64,000 bases of DNA from Flavobacterium sp. N3904 (GCF_025947305.1 NZ_CP110009.1:496001-560000); one strand, 5' to 3'. Counted from the first letter of the stretch, positions 51,726-60,666 are shown. Program-made: numbers and translations. Notes: generated from the letters alone by a model not told the origin.

Positions 51726-54587
51726 ATGTCTGCTCAAAAACGCCTTTACCTTCTTGATGCCTATGCATTAATATTTCGTGGATATTTTGCCTTTATAAAA
51801 AACCCAAGAATCAATTCCAAAGGAATGGATACTTCCGCAATTATGGGGTTTATGAATGCCTTGATGGATGTTATAAAACGAGACAAGCCCGATCATTTGG
51901 CCGTGGCTTTTGACAAAGGTGGAAGCACCTATCGCTACGAAATGTATCAAGAATACAAAGCACATCGCGACGAAACTCCCGAAGCGATAAAAATTGCCGT
52001 TCCATATATTCAAGAATTATTGAAGGCCATGCACATTCCTATTATTGAGGTTCCTGGTTTTGAGGCAGATGACTTAATTGGAACTCTCGCTAAACAAGCC
52101 GAAAAAGAAAATTTTCAAGTTTTCATGGTAACTCCAGACAAGGACTTTGCCCAATTGGTTTCTGAAAATATTTTTATGTACAAACCCGCTCGAATGGGAA
52201 ATGGCATAGAAATTTGGGGAATCCCAGAAGTATTGGAAAAATTTGAAATAACCCATCCTTTACAAGTAATTGATTATCTGGGAATGATGGGCGATGCCGC
52301 CGATAACATTCCTGGATTACCTGGTGTTGGCGAAAAAACTGCAAAGAAATTCTTGGCAGAATATGGCTCTATGGAAAATCTTTTGGCCAATACCCATCAA
52401 TTAAAAGGCGCCATAAAAGACAAAATCGAAGCCAATGCCGAATTGGGAATTTTGTCTAAAAAATTAGCCACTATCCTACTCGACTGTCCGGTAACATTTA
52501 ATGAGGCCGACTTCGAATTATCAAAACCCGATGTTGAAAAAACCGACGCGTTGTTTCAGGAATTGGAATTTCGTCAAATGAAAGCCCAGTTTGACAAATA
52601 TTTTGGAACAGGAAAAGAATACGACGAAATTGACACCAATGGTAATGGTAATACTGTCGAAAGTGAAAAAACTGTCAAAAAAGCTCCAGCAAAAAAATCC
52701 AATGAAGACCAATTTGACTTATTTGGATTTTCGGATGAAGAAAGCAACGAAGTGCACTCCAATTCACATTATGCAACTTTAGAAAATACAGAACATTTTT
52801 ACCAGAGTATTCAAGGAGATTTTGCAGTGAAATTACTTTTGCAAAACTTGATGAATCAAACTTCTGTTTGTTTTGACACCGAAACTACTGGAATTGACGC
52901 CTTAAATGCCGAATTGGTTGGTATGTCATTTTCTTTCGAAAAAGGAAAAGCCTTTTACGTACCGTTTCCAGAAAACCAAGAAGAAGCACAAATTTTGGTC
53001 GACAAATTCAAACCTTTTTTCGAAAGTGAAACCATCGAAAAAATTGGTCAAAACATCAAATACGATTTAAAAATTCTTTCGCATTACGGTGTTCAAATCA
53101 AAGGAAAATTATTCGACACGATGATTGCGCATTATTTAATCAATCCCGATATGCGTCATAATATGGACGTTTTATCGGAAACATACTTAAAATATTCGCC
53201 AAAATCAATTGAAGATTTAATTGGAAAAAAAGGCAAGAATCAAAAATCAATGCGTGAGGTGGCTTTGGAAGAAATCAAAGAATATGCCGCCGAAGATGCC
53301 GATGTTACTTTTCAATTGAAACAAAACTTCAGTCCAATTCTAGACAAAGCGGAAACCAAAAAACTATTTGACGAAATCGAAATTCCGTTAATTCCTGTTT
53401 TGGCTGCAATGGAATTGGAAGGAATCAATCTGGACGTACCTTTTTTAAAATCGATGTCAGTTGAAATGGCTGTCGAAAGCAACGCTTTGGAACAAAAAAT
53501 CTATGAAACCGCTGGAGAGAAATTCAACTTAGCTTCTCCAAAACAATTAGGTGATATTCTATTTGACAAATTAAAAATTGGTGGCGCCAAACAAAAGAAG
53601 ACCAAAACAGGTCAATATGCTACAGGCGAAGAAATCCTAAGTTATTTAGCTAACGATAATGAAATTGTTCGAGATATTCTCGAATGGCGTCAAATGGTAA
53701 AATTACAAAGTACTTATATTGATGCTTTACCCAATCAGGTGGACTCAAAAACAGGTCGCGTCCACACCGACTATATGCAAACGGTTGCCGCAACTGGGCG
53801 ATTGAGTTCGAATAATCCCAACTTACAAAATATCCCAATTCGTACCGAAAGAGGACGATTGATTCGAAAAGCCTTTATACCACGTGACGAAAATTACACC
53901 TTAGTTTCTGCGGATTATTCGCAAATTGAACTACGAATTATTGCCGCTTTATCCGGGGAAGAAAATATGATTAAAGCTTTTCAAAACAACGAAGATATTC
54001 ACAGAAGTACCGCTGCAAAAGTTTTTAATGTTCCGTTAGAAGAAGTGACAAAAGAACAACGTAGTAATGCCAAAACGGTAAATTTTGGAATTATATATGG
54101 GGTTTCGGCTTTTGGGTTGAGCAATCAGACTTCGCTTTCGCGAAAAGAAAGCGCCGAATTGATCGATGCCTATTATGCAACCTATCCTAAACTAAAATCA
54201 TACATGTCAGATCAAGTTGATTTTGCGAGAGAACACGGTTATGTACAAACTGTTTTAGGAAGAAGACGCTACTTGAAAGACATTAATTCGGCAAATATGA
54301 TGGTCAAAAGTGGTGCGGAACGAAATGCTGTAAATGCACCAATTCAAGGAAGTGCCGCAGATATTATCAAAATTGCCATGATTAATATTCATAAAAAACT
54401 GACTTCTGAAAACTGGAAATCGAAAATGCTATTGCAAGTTCATGATGAGCTTGTGTTTGATGTACACAATTCAGAATTGGAAAAAATACAACCGATGATT
54501 AAACACGAAATGGAAAATGCCTTCATTATGGACGTTCCATTGGATGTTGAAATTGGTTTAGGAAAAAATTGGTTGGAAGCGCATTAG
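51726..54587 (+). CDS. polA: DNA polymerase I
   Basis: 953 residues with all three activities visible. The N-terminal 5'-3' exonuclease (about 1-290) has LAVAFDKGG, RYEMYQEYKAHRDETP and DYLGMMGDAADNIPGLPGVG. The 3'-5' exonuclease (about 350-530) keeps the metal ligands in CFDTETTG, NIKYDLKIL and YAAEDADV, so proofreading appears intact. The polymerase domain has SADYSQIELRIIA (motif A), RSNAKTVNFGIIYG (motif B) and QVHDELVFDV (motif C). A low-complexity Lys/Asp/Asn linker separates the first two domains. The enzyme functions in Okazaki fragment processing and excision repair. It is monocistronic. Confidence 0.98.
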   Translation: MSAQKRLYLLDAYALIFRGYFAFIKNPRINSKGMDTSAIMGFMNALMDVIKRDKPDHLAVAFDKGGSTYRYEMYQEYKAHRDETPEAIKIAVPYIQELLKAMHIPIIEVPGFEADDLIGTLAKQAEKENFQVFMVTPDKDFAQLVSENIFMYKPARMGNGIEIWGIPEVLEKFEITHPLQVIDYLGMMGDAADNIPGLPGVGEKTAKKFLAEYGSMENLLANTHQLKGAIKDKIEANAELGILSKKLATILLDCPVTFNEADFELSKPDVEKTDALFQELEFRQMKAQFDKYFGTGKEYDEIDTNGNGNTVESEKTVKKAPAKKSNEDQFDLFGFSDEESNEVHSNSHYATLENTEHFYQSIQGDFAVKLLLQNLMNQTSVCFDTETTGIDALNAELVGMSFSFEKGKAFYVPFPENQEEAQILVDKFKPFFESETIEKIGQNIKYDLKILSHYGVQIKGKLFDTMIAHYLINPDMRHNMDVLSETYLKYSPKSIEDLIGKKGKNQKSMREVALEEIKEYAAEDADVTFQLKQNFSPILDKAETKKLFDEIEIPLIPVLAAMELEGINLDVPFLKSMSVEMAVESNALEQKIYETAGEKFNLASPKQLGDILFDKLKIGGAKQKKTKTGQYATGEEILSYLANDNEIVRDILEWRQMVKLQSTYIDALPNQVDSKTGRVHTDYMQTVAATGRLSSNNPNLQNIPIRTERGRLIRKAFIPRDENYTLVSADYSQIELRIIAALSGEENMIKAFQNNEDIHRSTAAKVFNVPLEEVTKEQRSNAKTVNFGIIYGVSAFGLSNQTSLSRKESAELIDAYYATYPKLKSYMSDQVDFAREHGYVQTVLGRRRYLKDINSANMMVKSGAERNAVNAPIQGSAADIIKIAMINIHKKLTSENWKSKMLLQVHDELVFDVHNSELEKIQPMIKHEMENAFIMDVPLDVEIGLGKNWLEAH

Positions 54588-54646
54588 AAAAGTGCTCAGT
54601 ATTCAGTTTGCAGAATTCACTTAAAAAAAATTACACTAACAAAATA

Positions 54647-54676
54647 AAAGCCATTCAGAAATTAATGAATGGCTTT
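54647..54676. terminator. Bidirectional terminator between polA and the LacI-type gene
   Basis: AAAGCCATTCA (54647-54657) / TGAATGGCTTT (54666-54676) around an 8-nt loop, lying between convergent genes. Confidence 0.8.
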
Positions 54677-54680
54677 GCTG

Positions 54681-55700
54681 TTATTTAGTAGATTCTCTTT
54701 CTTTTAATTTTGTTTTAATAATAAGTGTTTCATACGGTTTATGCTCCTCTTTAGATTCCAGTCTGTCTATTAGCAACTTTACAGCTACTTCTCCAATCTC
54801 AATTCCGTGTTGACTTACTGTTGTCAAACTTGGGGACAATCGTCTGGAAGCAAGAATACCATCTGCAAAACCAATAATTTTAAGATCCTTTGGTATTTTG
54901 TATCCTTTCTTAGCGCCTACTTTTAAAGCTGCAACCGAATCGTTCTCATCTAATGCGAAAACACCGTCAACAAGATTATTCGAATATAAATCATTAATTT
55001 TATCAATAAGATCAATTTCTGAATCTGTTCGTATAATAATATTTTCGTTTACCTCAATATTATTATCTTTCAGTGCTTTCAAATATCCATCGGCTCTTAA
55101 TTTACCGACACTCAAATTATCTACAGATGAAATCAAGGCAATATTTTTACATCCTAAATCAATTAAATGCTGAGTTGCATTGTGTCCAGAATCAAAATCA
55201 TCAACAATAACTTTGTCACAATCCACTTCGTCAGATGTTCTATCAAACATAACAATTGGAGTTCCATCATTTATAATGGAGGTAAAATGACTGTAGTCGT
55301 GTAATTTTTGAGCTTCTTCAGAAATGGACAAAATAAAACCATCAATAGTTCCATTACTTAACATCTCAAGAGTATGAGCTTCTTTTTCTAAAGACTCATT
55401 AGAAATACACATAATCACATTATAACCTCTTTCATCTGCTACTTTTTCGATTCCACTAAAAACTTTGGCAAAAAAGGAGTTCAATATATTAGGAATAATA
55501 ACCCCTATTGTTTTCGTTTTGCGATTTTTCAAATTTAAACCAATAACATTTGGCTTGTAGTTTTTTAATTTTGCGTATTCTTTAATTCTAATTTTTGTTT
55601 GTTCGCTAATTTCTGGACTATCATTAAGTGCCTTAGAAACAGTTGATACCGAAACATTAAGTTCTTTTGCAATTTGTTTTAATGTTGCTTTTGCTTTCAT
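54681..55700 (-). CDS. LacI/GalR-family transcriptional regulator
   Basis: 339 residues, the standard length. The N-terminal helix-turn-helix and hinge (about 1-60) show ATLKQIAKELNVSVSTVSKA and YKPNVIGLNLKNRKT. The sensor domain (about 62-335) contains TIGVIIPNILNSFFAKVFSG, DGFILSISEEAQ, VDGVFALDEND and LKIIGFADGILASRRLSPSL. Such proteins usually repress carbohydrate-use genes and bind sugars or sugar phosphates. No sugar operon is adjacent, so the target is unknown. A 17-bp inverted repeat lies 10 nt before the ATG and may be an auto-operator. The regulator at the left edge of the window belongs to the same family. Confidence 0.93.
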   Translation of the reverse strand: MKAKATLKQIAKELNVSVSTVSKALNDSPEISEQTKIRIKEYAKLKNYKPNVIGLNLKNRKTKTIGVIIPNILNSFFAKVFSGIEKVADERGYNVIMCISNESLEKEAHTLEMLSNGTIDGFILSISEEAQKLHDYSHFTSIINDGTPIVMFDRTSDEVDCDKVIVDDFDSGHNATQHLIDLGCKNIALISSVDNLSVGKLRADGYLKALKDNNIEVNENIIIRTDSEIDLIDKINDLYSNNLVDGVFALDENDSVAALKVGAKKGYKIPKDLKIIGFADGILASRRLSPSLTTVSQHGIEIGEVAVKLLIDRLESKEEHKPYETLIIKTKLKERESTK

Positions 55701-55710
55701 TGGAGTATGG

Positions 55711-55727
55711 TAATTAATGCTTAATTA
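55711..55727. promoter_or_regulatory. Inverted repeat just upstream of the LacI-type gene (candidate auto-operator)
   Basis: TAATTAA-TGC-TTAATTA, a perfect 7-bp dyad with a 3-nt centre, 10 nt before the ATG. The AT-rich context means that chance occurrence is possible, and the classic central CG of LacI operators is absent. Confidence 0.3.
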
Positions 55728-55966
55728 ATAGTCTATAAAATTAGAATTCAGTAATACATATCGTAGTTTTAATAAAAAAAACCAAAAAAAGGCATGCATT
55801 TCTTTAGATAAAAGCGAAAAGTACAAAAAAATAACAATATCAAAAAGAAAATTAAAGGAAAATATCTTAAATGTTATGATTCCCAAAGCACCTGATAATT
55901 TCGTCACTTTAAATATATATTTGATAATCAGCTAAAATCAACCAAAAAAATAATCAAATAAGGTAT

Positions 55967-55996
55967 TTGTATTTAAAATAATTAATTGTACTTTTG
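55967..55996 (+). promoter_or_regulatory. Promoter of the rplM-rpsI ribosomal operon
   Basis: TTG (55967-55969), 19 nt, TACTTTTG (55989-55996), an exact Bacteroidota -33/-7 match. The rest of the 342-nt gap between the LacI-type gene and rplM (55728-55966) is AT-rich and shows no gene. Confidence 0.75.
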
Positions 55997-55999
55997 CAA

Positions 56000-56046
56000 C
56001 CCCTTTATTGGGGATGGAATGTTTAATTAAAATATTATTATTGTGA
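56000..56046 (+). promoter_or_regulatory. rplM leader: 5' hairpin and 10-codon upstream ORF
   Basis: CCCC-TTTATT-GGGG (56000-56013) falls at the predicted transcript start. ATG at 56014 opens a 10-codon frame (MECLIKILLL) ending in TGA at 56044-56046, which overlaps the GTG start of rplM. Possible autoregulatory leader or translational coupling. Confidence 0.4.
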
Positions 56047-56498
56047 ACGCATTAAGCTACAAGACAATTTCAGCAACAAAAGCCAATTCTACAAAAGAAT
56101 GGATTGTTGTAGATGCTGACGGTCATAACTTAGGTCGTCTTGCTTCAAAAGTCGCTATGATTTTGAGAGGTAAGTACAAGCCAAGTTATACACCACACGT
56201 GGACTGTGGAGATAACGTAATTGTTATCAACTCAGAAAAAATTAACCTTACAGGTAACAAAATGGATGAGAAAACATACATCCGTCACACTGGTTACCCT
56301 GGAGGACAAAGAACTTTAACTGCTAAAGTATTGCAATCAAAAAACCCTGCATTACTAGTAGAGAAAGCTGTAAAAGGTATGTTACCAAAAAACAAAATTG
56401 GTGCTGAACTTTTTAGAAATTTAAATGTTGTTGTAGGATCTGAGCACAAACAAGGAGCTCAAAAACCTAGAACTGTTAACCTAAACGATCTTAAGTAA
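56043..56498 (+). CDS. rplM: 50S ribosomal protein L13
   Basis: 151 residues with a GTG start at 56043. The N-terminus NALSYKTISATKANSTKEW is a typical flavobacterial L13 extension, and no alternative ATG fits. Family motifs are VVDADGHNLGRLASKVAM, RGKYKPSYTPHVDCGDNVIV and RHTGYPGGQRTLTA. L13 is an early assembly protein of the large subunit. Its TAA stop overlaps the rpsI ATG by one base (TAATG), the classic coupled rplM-rpsI pair. Confidence 0.98.
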   Translation: MNALSYKTISATKANSTKEWIVVDADGHNLGRLASKVAMILRGKYKPSYTPHVDCGDNVIVINSEKINLTGNKMDEKTYIRHTGYPGGQRTLTAKVLQSKNPALLVEKAVKGMLPKNKIGAELFRNLNVVVGSEHKQGAQKPRTVNLNDLK

Positions 56499-56884
56499 TG
56501 GGAGTTATTCACAAAATCGGTAGAAGAAAGACCGCTGTTGCACGTGTTTATGTTTCTGAAGGAACAGGAGTTATCGTTGTAAACAAAAAACCATTCGCAA
56601 CTTATTTCCCAACTGCTACTTTACAGTACAAAGTTTTGCAACCAATGTCTATGACAGAAAACGCATCTAACTTTGACGTAAAAGTAAACGTTTATGGAGG
56701 TGGTTCAACTGGTCAAGCAGAAGCTGTAAGAATGGCATTGGCACGCGTTATGTGTGAAGTAAATGCTGAAAACAGAGCTATCTTGAAACCAGAAGGTTTA
56801 TTAACTAGAGATCCAAGAATGGTTGAACGTAAAAAATTCGGTCAGAAGAAAGCTCGTAAGAGATTCCAATTCTCTAAACGTTAA
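56498..56884 (+). CDS. rpsI: 30S ribosomal protein S9
   Basis: 128 residues. It opens with IGRRKTAVARVYVSEGTG, the S9 signature region, and contains VYGGGSTGQAEAVRMALAR. It ends with the basic tail RKKFGQKKARKRFQFSKR, whose final KR reaches the P-site tRNA in ribosomes. It is translationally coupled to rplM. rpsB follows after a 173-nt gap with hairpins. Confidence 0.98.
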   Translation: MGVIHKIGRRKTAVARVYVSEGTGVIVVNKKPFATYFPTATLQYKVLQPMSMTENASNFDVKVNVYGGGSTGQAEAVRMALARVMCEVNAENRAILKPEGLLTRDPRMVERKKFGQKKARKRFQFSKR

Positions 56885-56891
56885 TATTGCC

Positions 56892-56973
56892 TGTCTTGTA
56901 TTATATGTACAAGACATCCTAGAATGTATTAAAAAATTTAAAACAATGTTGTTGTTGTCAAGCCGAGGCTTGA
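56892..56973 (+). promoter_or_regulatory. rpsI-rpsB spacer with two hairpins (candidate S2 leader)
   Basis: First hairpin TGTCTTGTA (56892-56900) / TACAAGACA (56908-56916), a perfect 9-bp stem without a T-run. Second hairpin TCAAGCC / GGCTTGA (56958-56973). rpsB is often autoregulated through its leader in other bacteria. No Bacteroidota promoter match is obvious here. Confidence 0.4.
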
Positions 56974-57057
56974 AATTAGTTTAGCATCTAAATGTATCTA
57001 GCCGATTTATCGCCATTCATACATTGCTAATCAACAGAACGTAAACTAGTACAAAAA

Positions 57058-57867
57058 ATGTCAAACAAAGTAGAAGTAAAAGAATTACTAGAAGCAGGTG
57101 TTCATTTTGGACACATGACTAGAAAATGGGATCCAAATATGGCTCCTTACATTTATATGGAGCGTAATGGTATACACATTATCAATCTATATAAAACTGC
57201 AGCAAAAATTGAAGAAGCTAATGAAGCTTTGAAAAAAATCGCTGCATCAGGTAGAAAAATATTATTTGTTGCTACCAAAAAACAAGCAAAAGACATCGTT
57301 GCTGATAAAGCAAAAGCTGCAAACATGCCTTACATCACTGAAAGATGGCCTGGTGGAATGCTAACTAACTTCGTAACTATCCGTAAAGCTGTTAAAAAAA
57401 TGGCTACTATTGACAAAATGAAGAAAGATGGTACTTTCATGACACTTTCTAAGAAAGAGCGTTTGCAAGTAGATCGTCTTCGTGCTAAACTAGAGAAAAA
57501 CTTAGGTTCAATCGCAGATATGTCAAGACTTCCTGCAGCATTGTTCGTAGTAGATATCAAAGCTGAACACATCGCAATAAAAGAAGCTCAAAAATTAAAC
57601 ATTCCAGTTTTTGCAATGGTTGATACCAATTCTGATCCTCGTGAAGTAGAATACGTGATACCTGCAAATGATGATGCTTCTAAATCAATTGATAAAATTT
57701 TATCTTTAGTAACTGCTGCAATTATCGATGGCCTAGCAAACAGAACTTCTGATAAAGAAACTGATGCGCCAGAAGCCGCTGCAACTGCAGAAACTCCTGC
57801 TGTTGAAGTAGCCGCTGCCGAAGCTGCTCCTGCTGTTGAAGCAGAAACTCCAGCAACTGAAGAATAA
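57058..57867 (+). CDS. rpsB: 30S ribosomal protein S2
   Basis: 269 residues. Conserved elements are LLEAGVHFGHMTRKWDPNM, FVATKKQAKDIV, ERWPGGMLTNFVTIRK, LPAALFVVDIKAEHIA and VFAMVDTNSDP. A low-complexity acidic Ala/Glu/Pro/Thr tail of about 40 residues (from about 230) is typical of Bacteroidota S2. rpsB-tsf is a near-universal pair, and tsf begins 137 nt downstream after an inverted-repeat element. Confidence 0.98.
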   Translation: MSNKVEVKELLEAGVHFGHMTRKWDPNMAPYIYMERNGIHIINLYKTAAKIEEANEALKKIAASGRKILFVATKKQAKDIVADKAKAANMPYITERWPGGMLTNFVTIRKAVKKMATIDKMKKDGTFMTLSKKERLQVDRLRAKLEKNLGSIADMSRLPAALFVVDIKAEHIAIKEAQKLNIPVFAMVDTNSDPREVEYVIPANDDASKSIDKILSLVTAAIIDGLANRTSDKETDAPEAAATAETPAVEVAAAEAAPAVEAETPATEE

Positions 57868-57877
57868 ATCAAATTTT

Positions 57878-57976
57878 AAAATTCCAATTTTAAATTCCAA
57901 ATTCCATAAAAAATTAGAAACAGTATGTTGATAATTTATTAAAATTGGGATTTGGGATTTAGAGATTGGAATTTTT
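57878..57976. repeat. AATTCCAA-type inverted-repeat element between rpsB and tsf
   Basis: AAAATTCCAATTTTAAATTC and continuation (57878-57906) pair imperfectly, with G-U tolerance, with the arm at 57947-57976 (TGGGATTTGGGATTT..ATTGGAATTTTT). The loop is about 40 nt. A related sequence occurs at 63948-64000. Confidence 0.7.
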
Positions 57977-58004
57977 ACTTTTATAACATTAAACACATTA
58001 TATT

Positions 58005-58967
58005 ATGGCAACAATTACTGCTGCAGACGTAAATAAATTAAGACAAACTACAGGTGCCGGAATGATGGACTGTAAAAAAGCTTTAGTTGAAGCTGAAGGA
58101 GATTTCGATAAAGCTATACAAAACCTTAGAGAAAAAGGACAAAAAGTTGCTGCTAACCGTTCTGACCGTGAGTCTTCTGAAGGAGCTGCTGTTTCTTTTA
58201 TTAATGCAGACAAAACTAAAGGAGCTATCATCACTTTAAACTGCGAAACAGATTTCGTAGGTAAAAATGAGGCTTTCGTAACTTTGGCTAAAGAATTAGT
58301 AGAAAGAGCTATTAACTTCTCTTCTAAAGAAGAATTTTTAGCTTCAGATTTCAACGGAATTACTGTTGCTGAAAAATTAATCGAGCAAACCGGTGTTATC
58401 GGTGAAAAAATCGAAATCGGTGGTTTTGAAATTTTAGAAGGTGCTTTCGTTGGATCTTACGTTCACGTTAACAAAATTGCTGCATTAACTGCAATTTCTG
58501 CACCAATTGCTAATGGTGACGTTTTAACTAAAGACATCTCTATGCAAGTTGCTTCTATGGGAGCTGATACATTATCTTACAAAGATTTTGATCCAGCTTT
58601 CGTTGCTTCTGAACTTGCTGCTCGTATTGCTATAATCGAAAAAGAAAATGAAGAAGCAAAACGTTTAGGGAAAACTTTAAAAAATGTTCCTAAATACATT
58701 TCTTACTCTCAATTAACTGAAGAAGTTATCAAACAAGCTGAAGAAGATGCCAAAGCTGAATTAAAAGCTGAAGGTAAACCAGAACAAATTTGGGACAAAA
58801 TTATCCCAGGAAAAATTCAACGTTTCATCTCTGACAATACTACTTTAGACCAGGAGAAAGCCTTACTAGATCAAAACTTCATCAAAGATGACAGTAAAAA
58901 AGTTAGTGATTATGTTAAAGGATTCAACGTTGAAATTACAGGTTTCAAAAGAGTTACTTTAGGATAA
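58005..58967 (+). CDS. tsf: Translation elongation factor Ts
   Basis: 320 residues. EF-Ts is the nucleotide exchange factor of EF-Tu. The UBA-like N-terminus has VNKLRQTTGAGMMDCKKALV with the family signature, followed by the core segment ITLNCETDFVGKNEAFVTLA with the TDFV motif that contacts EF-Tu. Two dimerisation-type subdomains follow, the second including KAEGKPEQIWDKIIPGKI. It is the last gene of the rplM-rpsI-rpsB-tsf group, with a strong terminator about 50 nt after the stop. Confidence 0.98.
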   Translation: MATITAADVNKLRQTTGAGMMDCKKALVEAEGDFDKAIQNLREKGQKVAANRSDRESSEGAAVSFINADKTKGAIITLNCETDFVGKNEAFVTLAKELVERAINFSSKEEFLASDFNGITVAEKLIEQTGVIGEKIEIGGFEILEGAFVGSYVHVNKIAALTAISAPIANGDVLTKDISMQVASMGADTLSYKDFDPAFVASELAARIAIIEKENEEAKRLGKTLKNVPKYISYSQLTEEVIKQAEEDAKAELKAEGKPEQIWDKIIPGKIQRFISDNTTLDQEKALLDQNFIKDDSKKVSDYVKGFNVEITGFKRVTLG

Positions 58968-59017
58968 TCTATTGATTGCAACAAACGGATTCTGTTTTAG
59001 ATTTCGTTTAGACATAT

Positions 59018-59056
59018 AAAATCCCATCTTGTTTCATTACGAGATGGGATTTTTCT
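59018..59056 (+). terminator. Terminator after tsf
   Basis: AAAATCCCATCT (59018-59029) / AGATGGGATTTT (59042-59053) with a T-run. Confidence 0.88.
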
Positions 59057-59250
59057 TTACTAAAAATAAAGTGTTTGATTAATATTAAAACAAATAGCAT
59101 ATTTATCATAAGCCCTGAGCATCAAATTCTGCTTATTAGAAAAGATAAAAAAGAGAGAAAAAAAAACAAACGATTATTGCCTATAAAATGACCTACACCG
59201 CTTATTTCTATTCATCGGTAAAAACATAACAAAATAAAAAATTGGCCTAT
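59057..59250. other. Intergenic stretch without recognisable genes
   Basis: Central part of the 384-nt gap between tsf and the MFS gene. It is AT-rich, with no ORF beyond about 13 codons from an ATG and no convincing promoter or RNA structure. Confidence 0.6.
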
Positions 59251-59290
59251 AAAAAAACAGCAGTAAACTTTTGCTTACTACTGTTTTTTC
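59251..59290 (-). terminator. Terminator of the MFS transporter gene
   Basis: AAAAAACAG(C)AGTAA / TTACTACTGTTTTTT, a stem with one bulge, 62 nt after the stop on the minus strand. Confidence 0.7.
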
Positions 59291-59351
59291 TATAAAATGC
59301 AATCATCCTAATAAAAAGACGAACATTTAAATATTATTTCTGATAATCCAA

Positions 59352-60596
59352 CTACTTCTTGTCGTTACTTTCTATCGATATCAGTCTTTCACTATTTTTC
59401 AAATCTTCTTTTTCAACCATAGCAAACAATTTAAAAACAAGCAAAGTACCAACTATACCAAGAGTTGCCATAAATATCCAATTGGATTCATAACCCGATC
59501 TTTGAATAATTTCCATACCTGTTTTAGCACTTAAAATATGCGCAAAACTGTAACTCATAGTAAATGCAGCCATATACTTTCCTTCCTGCAATTCATATGA
59601 TCGCTCCATTGCAAATGAATTAGCAAACGGAAAAGTTAACATCACTCCACATGTCATAAAAAGCATCATAGGGATTAAAACACCTTCCCAAGGGAACAAT
59701 AGAAGCAGAAAACTAGTTGCCATAAACAACAAGCCTATAAAAATAACTCTATGATTATTTATTTTATTTCTCGTTACATAATTTACAATAGGAAGTTCAA
59801 AAAGCAAAATAAGAAGCCCATTTAAACTCAAAAGCAATCCACTATCAAATTCTGACATATTAAATCGCTCTTTATGATATAATGGCAAAGTGGTAAAAAT
59901 CTGAAAAAACAAGATGCCTGTTATCAAACAAATTACCAAATGCAACATAAATGGTCTGTCTTTTATCACTGAAACCTTTTGTGGCACAATATCAAGTTTT
60001 TTGAACTTGACAGGTATTTTCTTATCTCTAACGAAAAACATGAAAACGATTATTGCAACAATACAAGTTAGACCGTCTACATAAAATATGTATTCGTATC
60101 CTAATTGCATAATAATCAACCCTCCCAAAACTGGTCCAAAAAGGAACCCCAAATTAACAGCGGCACGCGTTAGTGAATATGCACGAGCCCTATTTTCTTT
60201 GGTTGTGAATGTCTTTAGACATACTAACATAGCTGGTCTGAACATATCTGCAATAGTAGTCAATACAAGTATTCCTACGCAAAGTTCTTCAAAAGTCGTT
60301 GCGTAATGCAATAAAATAAACACAATACCACTAGCGAATAAACTAAAAACCATGACTTTATAAAAGCCAATCTTATCAGATAATTTACCACTAAGCCATG
60401 TGCCTATTATAGAACCGATACCAAAGAAAACCATGACCCAGCCAATTTGACTGTAACTGAATTGCAAATTTTCTTTCATGTATTTTGACAGAAAGGGAAT
60501 TACCATTGTCCCTGCTCTGTTGATGAATGTAATTAAAGTAAGAATCCAAATCTCTTTTGGAAAATCTTTAAAATTGTTGAGGTATTTTTTTATCAT
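59352..60596 (-). CDS. Major facilitator superfamily transporter
   Basis: 414 residues from the ATG at 60596 (MIKKYLNNFKDFPKEIW); a longer frame to 60662 would overlap the promoter. About 12 membrane helices. The loop between helices 2 and 3 has the MFS motif A form WLSGKLSDKIGFYKVM. A motif-C-like Gly-rich region (AVNLGFLFGPVLGGLI) in helix 5 suggests a drug:H+ antiporter-type or related exporter. The substrate cannot be inferred. It is monocistronic, with its own promoter and terminator. Confidence 0.9.
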   Translation of the reverse strand: MIKKYLNNFKDFPKEIWILTLITFINRAGTMVIPFLSKYMKENLQFSYSQIGWVMVFFGIGSIIGTWLSGKLSDKIGFYKVMVFSLFASGIVFILLHYATTFEELCVGILVLTTIADMFRPAMLVCLKTFTTKENRARAYSLTRAAVNLGFLFGPVLGGLIIMQLGYEYIFYVDGLTCIVAIIVFMFFVRDKKIPVKFKKLDIVPQKVSVIKDRPFMLHLVICLITGILFFQIFTTLPLYHKERFNMSEFDSGLLLSLNGLLILLFELPIVNYVTRNKINNHRVIFIGLLFMATSFLLLLFPWEGVLIPMMLFMTCGVMLTFPFANSFAMERSYELQEGKYMAAFTMSYSFAHILSAKTGMEIIQRSGYESNWIFMATLGIVGTLLVFKLFAMVEKEDLKNSERLISIESNDKK

Positions 60597-60636
60597 AATT
60601 AATTTTTTTTGGGGCAAAAAATTTTTTTTATCATGG

Positions 60637-60666
60637 CAAAAATAGATTTTTTTTTCAATCAACCAA
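60637..60666 (-). promoter_or_regulatory. Promoter of the MFS transporter gene
   Basis: Minus strand TTG (60664-60666), 19 nt, TATTTTTG (60637-60644), an exact consensus match, 40 nt before the ATG. Confidence 0.65.

Noticed and set aside
52650..52720. Low-complexity segment in polA as a possible frameshift or insertion
   Set aside because: The Lys/Asn/Asp-rich stretch lies at the domain boundary between the 5'-3' and 3'-5' exonuclease parts, where linkers vary in length, and the frame is continuous.
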